DNA of 21,926 bases, taken from Actinomycetes bacterium. GTDB taxonomy: Bacteria; Actinomycetota; Acidimicrobiia; Acidimicrobiales; Microtrichaceae. The stretch is from contig JAEYSR010000135.1 of the NCBI GenBank assembly GCA_023434535.1, positions 1 to 21,926 of the forward strand. Reading direction: 5' to 3'. Under the pieces are notes generated by a model. The model was given only the letters and a program-made list of their open reading frames with translations. It was not told where the DNA came from and ran no database searches. Every line of letters starts with the position of its first letter. The first letter of the stretch is position 1. Below are positions 1-6,387 of this stretch, piece by piece. A program made the translations under genes and the position numbers.

Positions 1-677
1 GCGACCACGGTGAGGCCGACGAGCGCGTCGGACACGCCGAGGGCCGTGGCCGCGTCGGTGGCACCGGACACCAGGAGCTCCGCTCCGACGAGGATGACGG
101 CGATCCCACCGGCGGTCACGACCGTGAGAGCCGCGATGGGCCGGCGTCGTCGACGGGGATGACCGTCGACGGACGGCCCGGCATCCGACGACGGACCGAA
201 CTCCGCCTGGAACTCCCGGACCACCTCGGGATCCTCGTCGCGGCTCGCCCTCGCGACCGCGGCCGTGTACGCCACGAACCCGATCAGGAGCGCACCGCCC
301 TCCATCGGCGACAGGTGGCCGCCGAGCGCCATCACGACCAGGACCAGCGATGCGCCGACCATGACGGGCAGATCCGTGCGGATCACCCGTGTGCGCACGC
401 TGATCGGCGCGATCGCGGCCGTGAGTCCGAGCACCAGGAGGATGTTCGCGACGTTGGAGCCGGCGACGTTGCCGAGCGCCAGCTCCCCCGCGCCGCTCCG
501 TGCGCTGCCGATGCCGACGGCCAGCTCCGGGGCGCTGGTTCCGACAGCGACGACCGTGAGCCCGACCACCAGCGGTGAGATCCCCGCCAACGCGGCGAGC
601 CGCCCGGCGCCGCGCACGACGAGCTCGGCCCCGGCGGTGAGCAGGCCGAGCCCGACGACGATCCCGACCACGGCCAC
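1..677 (-). CDS. CaCA-family calcium/sodium antiporter, C-terminus cut by window edge
   Basis: Integral membrane cation exchanger that would move Ca2+ against Na+ (or H+) across the cytoplasmic membrane. The visible 225 residues hold the first half of the fold: hydrophobic helices, a GTSAPELAVG stretch near residue 48 and the GNVAGSNVANILLVLG alpha-repeat signature near residues 68-83. A hydrophilic, Arg-rich cytosolic loop follows (about 150-180), then the first helices of the second half. The second alpha-repeat and the stop codon lie beyond base 1. The start is GTG at 677: an in-frame TAA sits four codons upstream, and TAAGGT (689-684) lies 6 nt before it, which suits a leaderless transcript. 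It is divergent from the ABC transporter. YrbG-like antiporters are the closest family; ion specificity cannot be read from sequence. Confidence 0.93.
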   Translation of the reverse strand, partial: MAVVGIVVGLGLLTAGAELVVRGAGRLAALAGISPLVVGLTVVAVGTSAPELAVGIGSARSGAGELALGNVAGSNVANILLVLGLTAAIAPISVRTRVIRTDLPVMVGASLVLVVMALGGHLSPMEGGALLIGFVAYTAAVARASRDEDPEVVREFQAEFGPSSDAGPSVDGHPRRRRRPIAALTVVTAGGIAVILVGAELLVSGATDAATALGVSDALVGLTVV

Positions 678-683
678 GACGGC

Positions 684-689
684 ACCTTA
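684..689 (-). promoter_or_regulatory. Candidate -10 element of the antiporter gene (leaderless)
   Basis: TAAGGT fits TANNNT and ends 6 nt before the GTG at 677. Transcription would then start at or next to the start codon. Inferred from spacing only. Confidence 0.45.
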
Positions 690-724
690 GGGAGGCCGGC
701 GACGTCGTCCGGGCGGTATCTCGT

Positions 725-2698
725 GTGGGCGACGACGCCGGGATGGGGTTGTCTGTCGTCGTGACGGACCTGAGCCCGGAGGGCGACCCCCCGATCCAGA
801 GCCCTGACGGTGATCCGGCGGTTCGCTCCCGTGCCACCGGCGCGTTCCCGCTCTCGCGCACCCCGCCGCTGCGCGACCTGTGGCGCCACGCGTCGCGCCA
901 GCGGCCCAAGGTCGTGTTCGCCACCGTCATGTCGGTGGTCAACAAGGTGTTCGACGTGCTCCCCGAGCTGCTCATCGGCGTCGCGGTCGACGTCGTCGTC
1001 AACGAGGGCGACTCGCTGCTCAACCAGATCACCGGCGTCGAGGACCGCTTCACCCAGCTCCTGATCCTGGCGGCGGTCACGGTGGTCGTCTGGCTGGCCG
1101 AGTCAGGTTCCGACTACGTGGCGCACATCACCTGGCGCAACCTCGCCCAGTCCGTCGAGCACGACACCCGGATGGAGGTCTACCGCCACGTCCAGTCCCT
1201 GGAGATGGCCTACTTCGAGGACGCCACGTCGGGCGGGATGATGACGATCCTCAACGACGACGTGAACCAGCTCGAGCGGTTCCTGGACACCGGGGCGGAC
1301 GACATCATCCAGTCGATCGCCAACGTGGTCCTCGTGGGGTTGGTGTTCGCCGTCATCTCGCCCCAGCTGACGGTCGTGGCGTTCCTGCCGATCCCGGTCA
1401 TCGTCGTCGGCTCGCTCCTGTACCAACGGCGCCTGCAGCCCCGCTACGACGCGGTGCGCGCCTCGGCGTCGGAGATCGGCGACACGTTGAGCAACAGCCT
1501 GGGGGGAGTGGCCACCGTCAAGGCCTTCAGCGGTGAGGACCGCGAGGTCGCGCGGCTGGACGTCGAGAGCCAGAGGTACCGGCAGGTGAACTCCGACGCC
1601 ATCCGGCTGTCGAGTGCGTTCATCCCCCTGATCCGCATCGCCATCCTCGTCGGCTTCGTCCTCACGCTCGTGCTGGGCGGACGGGCCGCCCTCGACGGCA
1701 CTCTCGCGGTCGGCATGTACTCGGTCCTGGTGTTCATGACCCAGCGTCTGCTGTGGCCCCTCACCGAGCTCGGCCAGATCCTCGACCTGTACCAGCGGGC
1801 GATGGCCAGCAGTCGCCGGATCTTCGGCCTCCTCGACCTCGAGCCGCGGATCCAGCCCGGCGCCGTGGACCTGCCCGAGCCGGTGCGTGGCGACGTCGAG
1901 TTCCGCGACGTCGACTTCAGCTACCACCGGCTGCCGCCGGACCGGTCTGCGGGCAGCTCGGACTTCGGCGCCGCGACCGGTGGACCTGGGTCGGGTCCCG
2001 CCCGGGACCGCCTGGTCCTGCGGGACTTCTCGTTGCGGGTCCCGGCGGGGGAGACCCACGCCATCGTCGGCTCCACCGGATCGGGCAAGTCGACGGTCCT
2101 CAAGCTCCTGCTGCGGCTCTACGAGCCCGAGTCCGGGGCGATCACGCTCGACGGCGTCCGGACCGACGAGCTCACGTTCGCATCGCTGCGCGGCGCCACC
2201 GGCTTCGTCCCCCAGGACGTGTTCCTCTTCCACGGCACGGTGGCGGAGAACATCGCCTACGGCCGACCCGACGCGACCCGGGACCAGATCGTCCGCGCCG
2301 CCCGGTTGGCGGAGGCCGACGCGTTCATCAGGGCCATGCCCGACGGCTACGACAGCGTGGTGGGGGAGCGGGGCCAGAAGCTGTCGGGCGGGCAGCGTCA
2401 GCGCGTGACGATCGCCCGGGCCATCCTCCGGGACCCCTCGGTGCTCCTGCTGGACGAGGCGACCTCAGCGATCGACAACGAGACCGAGGCGGCGATCCAG
2501 GAGTCCCTCGCCCGGGTGTCGGTGGACAGGACCACGATCGTGATCGCACACCGGCTCTCGACCATCCGCGGCGCACACCGGATCCACGTGATGGAGGCCG
2601 GCTCGATCGTCGAGGCCGGCACCCACGACGAGCTCCTGGCGCAGGGCGGGCTCTATGCCGCTCTCTGGCGGGTCCAGACCGGCGAACGGGCCGGCTGA
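725..2698 (+). CDS. ABC transporter, fused permease and ATPase (ABCB/MsbA-type exporter)
   Basis: Half-size ABC exporter, 657 aa, expected to dimerise and pump a hydrophobic compound or lipid out of the cell. Residues of about 55-375 form the six-helix exporter domain. The ATPase domain follows, with Walker A GSTGSGKST (449-457, Lys455), the signature LSGGQRQR from 553, Walker B VLLLDEATS (573-581, catalytic Glu578) and the switch His609 in IAHRLST. A Gly/Ser/Pro-rich insertion of about 25 residues separates the first ATPase strand (VDFSYHR) from LVLRDFSL, where related proteins have only a short loop. The start is uncertain: GTG at 725 gives the longest form, and ATG at 743 is also possible; neither has a clear ribosome site. 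Substrate cannot be told. It converges with the 64-aa gene, 13 bp apart. Confidence 0.93.
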   Translation: MGDDAGMGLSVVVTDLSPEGDPPIQSPDGDPAVRSRATGAFPLSRTPPLRDLWRHASRQRPKVVFATVMSVVNKVFDVLPELLIGVAVDVVVNEGDSLLNQITGVEDRFTQLLILAAVTVVVWLAESGSDYVAHITWRNLAQSVEHDTRMEVYRHVQSLEMAYFEDATSGGMMTILNDDVNQLERFLDTGADDIIQSIANVVLVGLVFAVISPQLTVVAFLPIPVIVVGSLLYQRRLQPRYDAVRASASEIGDTLSNSLGGVATVKAFSGEDREVARLDVESQRYRQVNSDAIRLSSAFIPLIRIAILVGFVLTLVLGGRAALDGTLAVGMYSVLVFMTQRLLWPLTELGQILDLYQRAMASSRRIFGLLDLEPRIQPGAVDLPEPVRGDVEFRDVDFSYHRLPPDRSAGSSDFGAATGGPGSGPARDRLVLRDFSLRVPAGETHAIVGSTGSGKSTVLKLLLRLYEPESGAITLDGVRTDELTFASLRGATGFVPQDVFLFHGTVAENIAYGRPDATRDQIVRAARLAEADAFIRAMPDGYDSVVGERGQKLSGGQRQRVTIARAILRDPSVLLLDEATSAIDNETEAAIQESLARVSVDRTTIVIAHRLSTIRGAHRIHVMEAGSIVEAGTHDELLAQGGLYAALWRVQTGERAG

Positions 2699-2711
2699 CA
2701 CCCGCCGGAGG

Positions 2712-2906
2712 TCACTCCTCGTTGGCGCCTTCGACGTGGCCGGCGTCCTTGGATCCCTGCGGCGGCTTGCCCTCGAGGAACTCGGTCGCACCCTCGACCA
2801 CGTCGTGCAGCACCTCCTTCAGCGACTCGGGCTTGCCGAGCGGCTGGGGGTCCACGTTCGGCTTGCCGTCGTGGGTCTCCTGCAGGTGGTGCTTGTCCTC
2901 GGACAT
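2712..2906 (-). CDS. Small hydrophilic protein, unknown function
   Basis: 64-residue, strongly charged soluble protein without Cys, signal peptide or membrane segment. The middle (about 26-46, KPESLKEVLHDVVEGATEFL) looks like one amphipathic helix, flanked by Gly/Pro/Lys/Glu-rich ends that are probably disordered. The start is ATG at 2906, because GGAGGAACC ends directly before it, one of the best ribosome sites in the window. The open frame continues upstream, but without such a signal. It converges with the ABC transporter. I do not recognise a family. The ribosome site and protein-like composition make it a real gene rather than a shadow of the opposite strand, which has no good competing gene here. 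Confidence 0.7.
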   Translation of the reverse strand: MSEDKHHLQETHDGKPNVDPQPLGKPESLKEVLHDVVEGATEFLEGKPPQGSKDAGHVEGANEE

Positions 2907-3011
2907 GGTTCCTCCGGTGTCGTTCCCCACCATCATGCCGTGGGCAGGGGAGTTCCGTGCGACGGGGGCAGTTGCGTACGGGTTACGGACCCGTGGCCCG
3001 GCACGCGGGGC

Positions 3012-3017
3012 CAGACT
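3012..3017 (+). promoter_or_regulatory. Weak candidate -10 of the 150-aa membrane protein gene
   Basis: CAGACT keeps the A at position 2 and T at position 6 of a -10 hexamer and ends 6 nt before the ATG at 3024. The same hexamer at the same spacing precedes the thioesterase gene at 12320. Confidence 0.3.
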
Positions 3018-3023
3018 CTCGCC

Positions 3024-3476
3024 ATGGCTGGGATCGGGATCGCTCTGGGTGTCGTGTCGACGATCGTGCTCGGCATCTGCGTCGGAGTGGTCGCGTTCGT
3101 CGCCCGCCAGCTCCGGACGACCGGCGGCCGGCGGCTCGCGGATCGGGAGCTGCGCGACACGGGTGCCCGTGCCCTCGCCACGGTGATCTCCGTCCGCTGC
3201 ACCGATCGCGTCCGCAACCACCTGAACGTCCAGTGCGAGTTCGAGTTCCTGGTGTGCCCGGCCGACGGGTCCACGCCGTTCCCGCTGGAGCGTGAGCTGG
3301 TGGTGCCGCTCGACGCCGTTCCCCGACCGGGAGACACGTGGCCGGCGTGGTTCCTGCCGGACGACCGCACGCAGGTGCTGGTCGCCGCACCGGGTCCGCG
3401 GCCCGTCGTCACCGCCCGCGGCGTCGACCGGTCCGTGACGGTCGACGAGCGCGACGACCGCCACAGCGCCGCCTGA
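3024..3476 (+). CDS. Membrane-anchored protein, DUF3592-like, unknown function
   Basis: 150 aa. One N-terminal membrane helix (about 3-28, IALGVVSTIVLGICVGVVAFVA) is followed by a positively charged stretch (RQLRTTGGRR), so the remainder is probably cytosolic. Residues of about 45-125 look like a small beta-rich domain (ATVISVRCTD, CEFEFLVCPADG, ERELVVPL, TQVLVAAPGP), recalling DUF3592-type single-helix proteins that carry a beta domain of unknown role. There are two or three Cys but no metal motif. ATG at 3024 is chosen because it begins the hydrophobic helix and has a weak -10 hexamer at leaderless spacing. The frame stays open upstream towards 2655, but that part overlaps the opposite-strand gene and looks non-coding. 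Confidence 0.7.
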   Translation: MAGIGIALGVVSTIVLGICVGVVAFVARQLRTTGGRRLADRELRDTGARALATVISVRCTDRVRNHLNVQCEFEFLVCPADGSTPFPLERELVVPLDAVPRPGDTWPAWFLPDDRTQVLVAAPGPRPVVTARGVDRSVTVDERDDRHSAA

Positions 3477-3510
3477 CGTCGTCGGGTAGGTGACATCCCA
3501 GGATCCGGGG

Positions 3511-3538
3511 TTGCCATCCTCGCTGTGTTAGGTATTCT
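3511..3538 (+). promoter_or_regulatory. bfd promoter, -35 TTGCCA and -10 TATTCT
   Basis: TTGCCA (3511-3516) and TATTCT (3533-3538) are 16 bp apart, a good sigma-70-like promoter. The -10 ends 10 nt before the bfd ATG, so the transcript would have little or no leader. Confidence 0.6.
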
Positions 3539-3544
3539 GAACAC
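3525..3544. promoter_or_regulatory. Dyad over the bfd -10, possible iron-regulator (IdeR/DtxR-like) operator
   Basis: GTGTTAGGTATTCTGAACAC has 5-bp inverted arms (GTGTT/AACAC) and contains TTAGGT, a perfect half-site of the known DtxR/IdeR consensus TTAGGTTAGSCTAACCTAA. The second half is poor (about 10 of 19 positions match overall). It covers the -10, as expected for a repressor site. Iron regulation of bfd is known in other bacteria; here it is inferred. Confidence 0.4.
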
Positions 3545-3548
3545 CGCT

Positions 3549-3734
3549 ATGGCGATCGCTTGCTCCTGCCACGGGCTCCGAGATGCGGAGATCACCGACG
3601 TGATCCGCGACGGTGCCTGCTCGGTCGACGACGTCATGGAGAGCTGCCAGGCGGGCGGGAACTGCGGGTCCTGCGTCAGCACCATCGAGATGCTCCTGGC
3701 CATCGAAGGGGCTCTCGACGCCAGCGCGGCGTGA
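3549..3734 (+). CDS. bfd: Bacterioferritin-associated ferredoxin (Bfd)
   Basis: 61-aa [2Fe-2S] protein. In known systems Bfd docks on bacterioferritin and passes electrons to the stored ferric core, so that iron is released as Fe2+. The four cluster ligands are visible: CSC at Cys5/Cys7 and CGSC at Cys39/Cys42. The C-x-C, about 31 residues, C-x2-C spacing and GLRDAEI / GNCGSC context are typical of the Bfd/BFD-like [2Fe-2S] family. Length matches stand-alone Bfd (about 60-70 aa). ATG at 3549 is chosen over one eight codons upstream because Bfd proteins begin just before the CxC and the promoter leaves no room for more. The bfr gene begins 59 bp downstream on the same strand, which strongly supports the call. 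Confidence 0.93.
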   Translation: MAIACSCHGLRDAEITDVIRDGACSVDDVMESCQAGGNCGSCVSTIEMLLAIEGALDASAA

Positions 3735-3754
3735 CCGCCTGACCCCTCGCGACG

Positions 3755-3770
3755 CGGCACTAGAGTGCCG
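3755..3770. promoter_or_regulatory. Palindrome overlapping a candidate bfr -10
   Basis: CGGCACTAGAGTGCCG has perfect 6-bp arms around TAGA. It sits between bfd and bfr and contains TAGAGT (3761-3766), a possible -10, 27 nt before the bfr start. It could be an operator, giving bfr its own control, or a small hairpin that attenuates read-through from bfd. Confidence 0.35.
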
Positions 3771-3793
3771 GGCAACCGGCCGAGGAGGTCACC

Positions 3794-4264
3794 GTGCAGG
3801 GCAATCCCGAGATCGTCGAGCTGTTGAACGACGTGCTCACCGCCGAGCTCACGGCCATCAACCAGTACTTCGTCCACGCCAAGATGTGCGGGAACTGGGG
3901 CTTCGCGAAGCTGGCCGACCACATCCGCGACGAGTCCATCGACGAGATGAAGCACGCGGAGGCCCTGATCGACAGGGTGCTGTTCTTCGACGGCGTCCCC
4001 AACCTCCAGCGGCTCAACGCCCTGCGCGTGGGCGAGACGGTGGAAGAGCAGTTCCGCAACGACCTCGACCTCGAGTACGTCGCCCGCGAGCGACTCAACC
4101 GCGGCATCGAGGCTGCCGTGGCGGCGAGCGACAACGGGACGCGCCACCTCCTGGAGGAGATCCTGGTCTCCGAGGAGGAGCACATCGACTGGCTGGAGAC
4201 CCAGCTCGAGGCGATCAGCCAGGTCGGGATCCAGCAGTACCTCGCCGAGCAGCTCGGCAGCTGA
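3794..4264 (+). CDS. bfr: Bacterioferritin (heme-binding ferritin, ferroxidase)
   Basis: 156-aa subunit of the 24-mer shell that oxidises Fe2+ and stores it as a ferric mineral in the cytosol. The di-iron ferroxidase ligands are all present at the standard positions: Glu18, Glu51, His54, Glu94, Glu127 and His130. Met52, the heme b ligand shared by two subunits, is also present, which separates bacterioferritin from plain ferritin. Length is standard. The start is GTG at 3794, preceded by GAGGAGG at 4-10 nt; the N-terminus (QGNPEIVELLNDVL) matches the family. It lies behind bfd and may be cotranscribed or use the TAGAGT promoter between them. Its stop shares a 12-bp palindrome with the stop of the convergent 2TM gene. 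Confidence 0.96.
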   Translation: MQGNPEIVELLNDVLTAELTAINQYFVHAKMCGNWGFAKLADHIRDESIDEMKHAEALIDRVLFFDGVPNLQRLNALRVGETVEEQFRNDLDLEYVARERLNRGIEAAVAASDNGTRHLLEEILVSEEEHIDWLETQLEAISQVGIQQYLAEQLGS

Positions 4265-4272
4265 GCGCTCAG
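4261..4272. other. Palindrome shared by two convergent stop codons
   Basis: CTGAGCGCTCAG is a perfect 12-bp palindrome. It carries the TGA of bfr (4262-4264) and, on the other strand, the TGA of the 2TM gene (4271-4269). There is no loop or T-run, so it is a poor terminator by itself. Confidence 0.5.
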
Positions 4273-4577
4273 TCGCCGACGGCGACGGCGTCCTTGGTGC
4301 GCGCCATCTCCTGCTGGATCTCGGACTCGGTGATGGGCTTCTCGCCGTACGCGTGCCACCACGAGACGGCGAGCCCGATGCTGGTGGCGAGGGTGACCCA
4401 CGCCGGCCAGTAGCCGTCGGCGCTGTCGCCCTTGGTGAAGAACCAGATGCCCCACATGAAGGCGTTGAGGATCAGGTAGGAGACCACCTGGGACTGGAAC
4501 GCCTTCTTCCGGCGGAGGTTGCTGATCGCCACGTCACGGGCGGTGCTCGTGATGGCGCTGTCCGTTGAGTTGCTCAT
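4269..4577 (-). CDS. 2TM domain-containing membrane protein
   Basis: 102 aa with the small 2TM architecture: a charged N-terminal helix (about 10-28, ending RRKKAFQSQVV), a first membrane helix (SYLILNAFMWGIWFF), a short polar turn with GDSADGYWPAW, a second membrane helix (WVTLATSIGLAVSWWHAYG) and a charged tail (KPITESEIQQEMARTK). Both ends are predicted in the cytosol. This fits the 2TM domain family, found alone or next to histidine kinases and regulators; no catalytic motif is present. ATG at 4577 is chosen because TACCCT (4590-4585) lies 7 nt upstream, suiting a leaderless transcript, and because the upstream extension in this frame has a shadow-like composition. Convergent with bfr. 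Confidence 0.82.
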   Translation of the reverse strand: MSNSTDSAITSTARDVAISNLRRKKAFQSQVVSYLILNAFMWGIWFFTKGDSADGYWPAWVTLATSIGLAVSWWHAYGEKPITESEIQQEMARTKDAVAVGD

Positions 4578-4584
4578 GTGGTCG

Positions 4585-4590
4585 AGGGTA
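4585..4590 (-). promoter_or_regulatory. Candidate -10 of the 2TM gene (leaderless)
   Basis: TACCCT fits TANNNT and ends 7 nt before the ATG at 4577. Confidence 0.45.
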
Positions 4591-4693
4591 ACGACGCCGT
4601 TCCGCCGTTCCACCGGTGCCCCGCTCGGGTGCTGGCCACGCCCGATCCGGTGGTGACCTTCAACCCCGGCCGCCTCGTGCCGATCGGGGACAG

Positions 4694-5455
4694 GTGCAGC
4701 ACGACCTGCAGGCACCCCCGCGCCGGGATCCGGCGTCGTCCGGACCCCCGGTCCCCACGCGGTCGGACGCGGAGACGGTGCCGGTCGCCCCCGTGGACGC
4801 CCTGGGCGTGACGGCACTGACGCTCGCCGTCCTGGCCGTCGTCTTCGGCGTCGCCCTGGTGTGGTTCTTCCTCGCCCTCCCGTTCGGACTGGCGGCCCTC
4901 GCCTGTGCCATGGGCGCCCGACGTCGCGCCCACCTGAGCGGGCGGCGGACGCCGCCGGTGGTGGTGGTCGCCATGGTGCTCGGGCTCACCTCTGTGCTGC
5001 TGTCGGTCGGCGGGGTCGTCGTGCTCCCCCGGGCGCAGGACTACTTCGGCGACTCCGTCCGCGGCGCCAACTCCGTCGTGGCCGAGGACCTCGACTCGCT
5101 CGAGTCGTCGGTCAGCGGCGACGTGGACGCCCTCGACCGCACGCTGACCAAGAACGTCGACCGGTCGACCAGATCCCTGTCGGAGGACTTCGACCGGCTC
5201 GAGAGCTCCTCCCAGCAGGACCTGACCCAGGCGGAGAGCCGACTGAGCGCCACGATCGACGAGCTCGAGCGCTCGACGAGCTCCGACCTCTCGGCCCTGG
5301 AGGCCAGCCTCAGGTCCGACCTCCGGGCGGCGCAGGACACCGTCGCACGGCTCGACGCCGACCTGCGGGCGACGGTCGCGTCGACGTCGGTCGAGCTCCA
5401 GGCGCTCAGGACGCGGATCGAGGCGTTGGAGGCCGCCGCCGGGCCGCCGGGCTGA
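4694..5455 (+). CDS. Two-TM protein with long C-terminal coiled coil, unknown function
   Basis: 253 aa. A Pro/Arg-rich cytosolic start leads to two close hydrophobic segments with a basic loop containing ARRRAHLSGRR, the layout of DUF4190-like membrane domains. The second segment (VVVVAMVLGLTSVLLSVGGVVVL) is followed by about 135 residues rich in Ser, Asp, Leu, Glu and Arg. Recurring blocks such as EDLDSLESS, SEDFDRLESS, ATIDELERS and RSDLRAAQD are spaced like heptads, so a long helical coiled coil is likely, probably outside the membrane. There is no enzyme motif. The start is GTG at 4694, with GGGGAC just upstream; a GTG at 4616 would add 26 residues of non-protein-like composition. Perhaps a scaffold or envelope spacer; that is inference. 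Confidence 0.75.
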   Translation: MQHDLQAPPRRDPASSGPPVPTRSDAETVPVAPVDALGVTALTLAVLAVVFGVALVWFFLALPFGLAALACAMGARRRAHLSGRRTPPVVVVAMVLGLTSVLLSVGGVVVLPRAQDYFGDSVRGANSVVAEDLDSLESSVSGDVDALDRTLTKNVDRSTRSLSEDFDRLESSSQQDLTQAESRLSATIDELERSTSSDLSALEASLRSDLRAAQDTVARLDADLRATVASTSVELQALRTRIEALEAAAGPPG

Positions 5456-5503
5456 CCCTCGTCGCCTCACGTCCGAGGCCCCGGGTGGCGAGTGCGGGGC
5501 CGC

Positions 5504-5509
5504 TACCGT
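5504..5509 (+). promoter_or_regulatory. Candidate -10 of the first SDR gene (leaderless)
   Basis: TACCGT fits TANNNT and ends 6 nt before the ATG at 5516. Confidence 0.45.
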
Positions 5510-5515
5510 TCACCC

Positions 5516-6286
5516 ATGCAGATCCGTGGAGCACGAGCCATGATCACCGGCGCCAGCGGCGGCCTGGGGGGAGCGATCGCTCGGGAGCTCGCCCGGCGCG
5601 GCGCCGACCTGGTTCTCACCGCCCGTCGTCAGGAGCTCCTGGAGGTCCTCGCCGCAGAGACCGGCGGCGAGGTGGTGCTCGCGGACCTGGCCGATCGGGT
5701 CGACGTCGACCGGCTGATCGACGACGCAGCCGGGGTCGACATCCTGGTGCTCAACGCCGGGGTCGGTGCCGACACCGCGATCGAGGAGGAGTCGGCGGAC
5801 CACATCGACCTGATGCTGGAGGTGAACCTGCGCGCTCCGATCCAGATGGCCGCCGCGTTCGCGCAGCGGAAGCTCGAGGAGCGCCGCCCGGCCCAGATCG
5901 TCATGGTCGGCTCGCTGTCGGGACTGGCGGCCACCCCGAACACCCGCATGTACAACGCCACCAAGTTCGGTCTTCGAGGGTTCGCCCACGCCCTGCGACA
6001 GGACCTGGACGGGACCGGCATCGGGGTGTCGCTGGTGTCGCCCGGCTTCATCCGCGACGCGGGCATGTTCGCCGAGGGCGACATCGAGCTGCCGCCCGGC
6101 GTCCGCACGAAGTCGCCGCAGGACGTCGCCGCCGGGGTGGTCAAGGCCATCGAGTCGGACGTCGCCGAGGTCTTCGTGTCGCCGATCGAGCTCCGGCTCG
6201 GAGCCACCCTGGCCACCGTCGCGCCGGGACTGAGCGCCGCCATCCAGAAGCGCGTCGGCACGGCGGACATGAAGCCCGGCACCTGA
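5516..6286 (+). CDS. Short-chain dehydrogenase/reductase (SDR), substrate unknown
   Basis: 256-aa classical SDR, a soluble NAD(P)(H)-dependent oxidoreductase. The cofactor motif TGASGGLG is at 11-18, NAG at 80-82 and the structural Asn at 104. The active site is Ser133 (in MVGSLSG), Tyr146 and Lys150 (YNATK). Arg37/Arg38 after the second strand (LTARRQ) suggest NADPH preference. The C-terminal part (VEVFVSPIELRLGATL-like) resembles SDRs that act on lipids or steroids near a membrane, but substrate cannot be named. ATG at 5516 is chosen over 5492 because TACCGT at 6 nt defines a leaderless start and MQIRGARAMITG is a normal SDR N-terminus. It ends just before a strong terminator. No operon partner on its strand. 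Confidence 0.93.
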   Translation: MQIRGARAMITGASGGLGGAIARELARRGADLVLTARRQELLEVLAAETGGEVVLADLADRVDVDRLIDDAAGVDILVLNAGVGADTAIEEESADHIDLMLEVNLRAPIQMAAAFAQRKLEERRPAQIVMVGSLSGLAATPNTRMYNATKFGLRGFAHALRQDLDGTGIGVSLVSPGFIRDAGMFAEGDIELPPGVRTKSPQDVAAGVVKAIESDVAEVFVSPIELRLGATLATVAPGLSAAIQKRVGTADMKPGT

Positions 6287-6307
6287 GCCCTCGGCACCCA
6301 GGACGCG

Positions 6308-6340
6308 GAACGGCCCCGGGCGGATCGCCCGGGGCCGTTC
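6308..6340. terminator. Strong bidirectional hairpin terminator
   Basis: A perfect 15-bp stem (GAACGGCCCCGGGCG and its complement) closes a 3-nt GAT loop. It lies 22 bp after the SDR stop and 47 bp from the stop of the convergent lipoprotein gene. There is no real T-run, as is common for high-GC terminators. Confidence 0.8.
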
Positions 6341-6387
6341 GTCGTTCCGGGGTCGTCGCCGACCCCGGAACGGGAGGGGGGTTCAGG

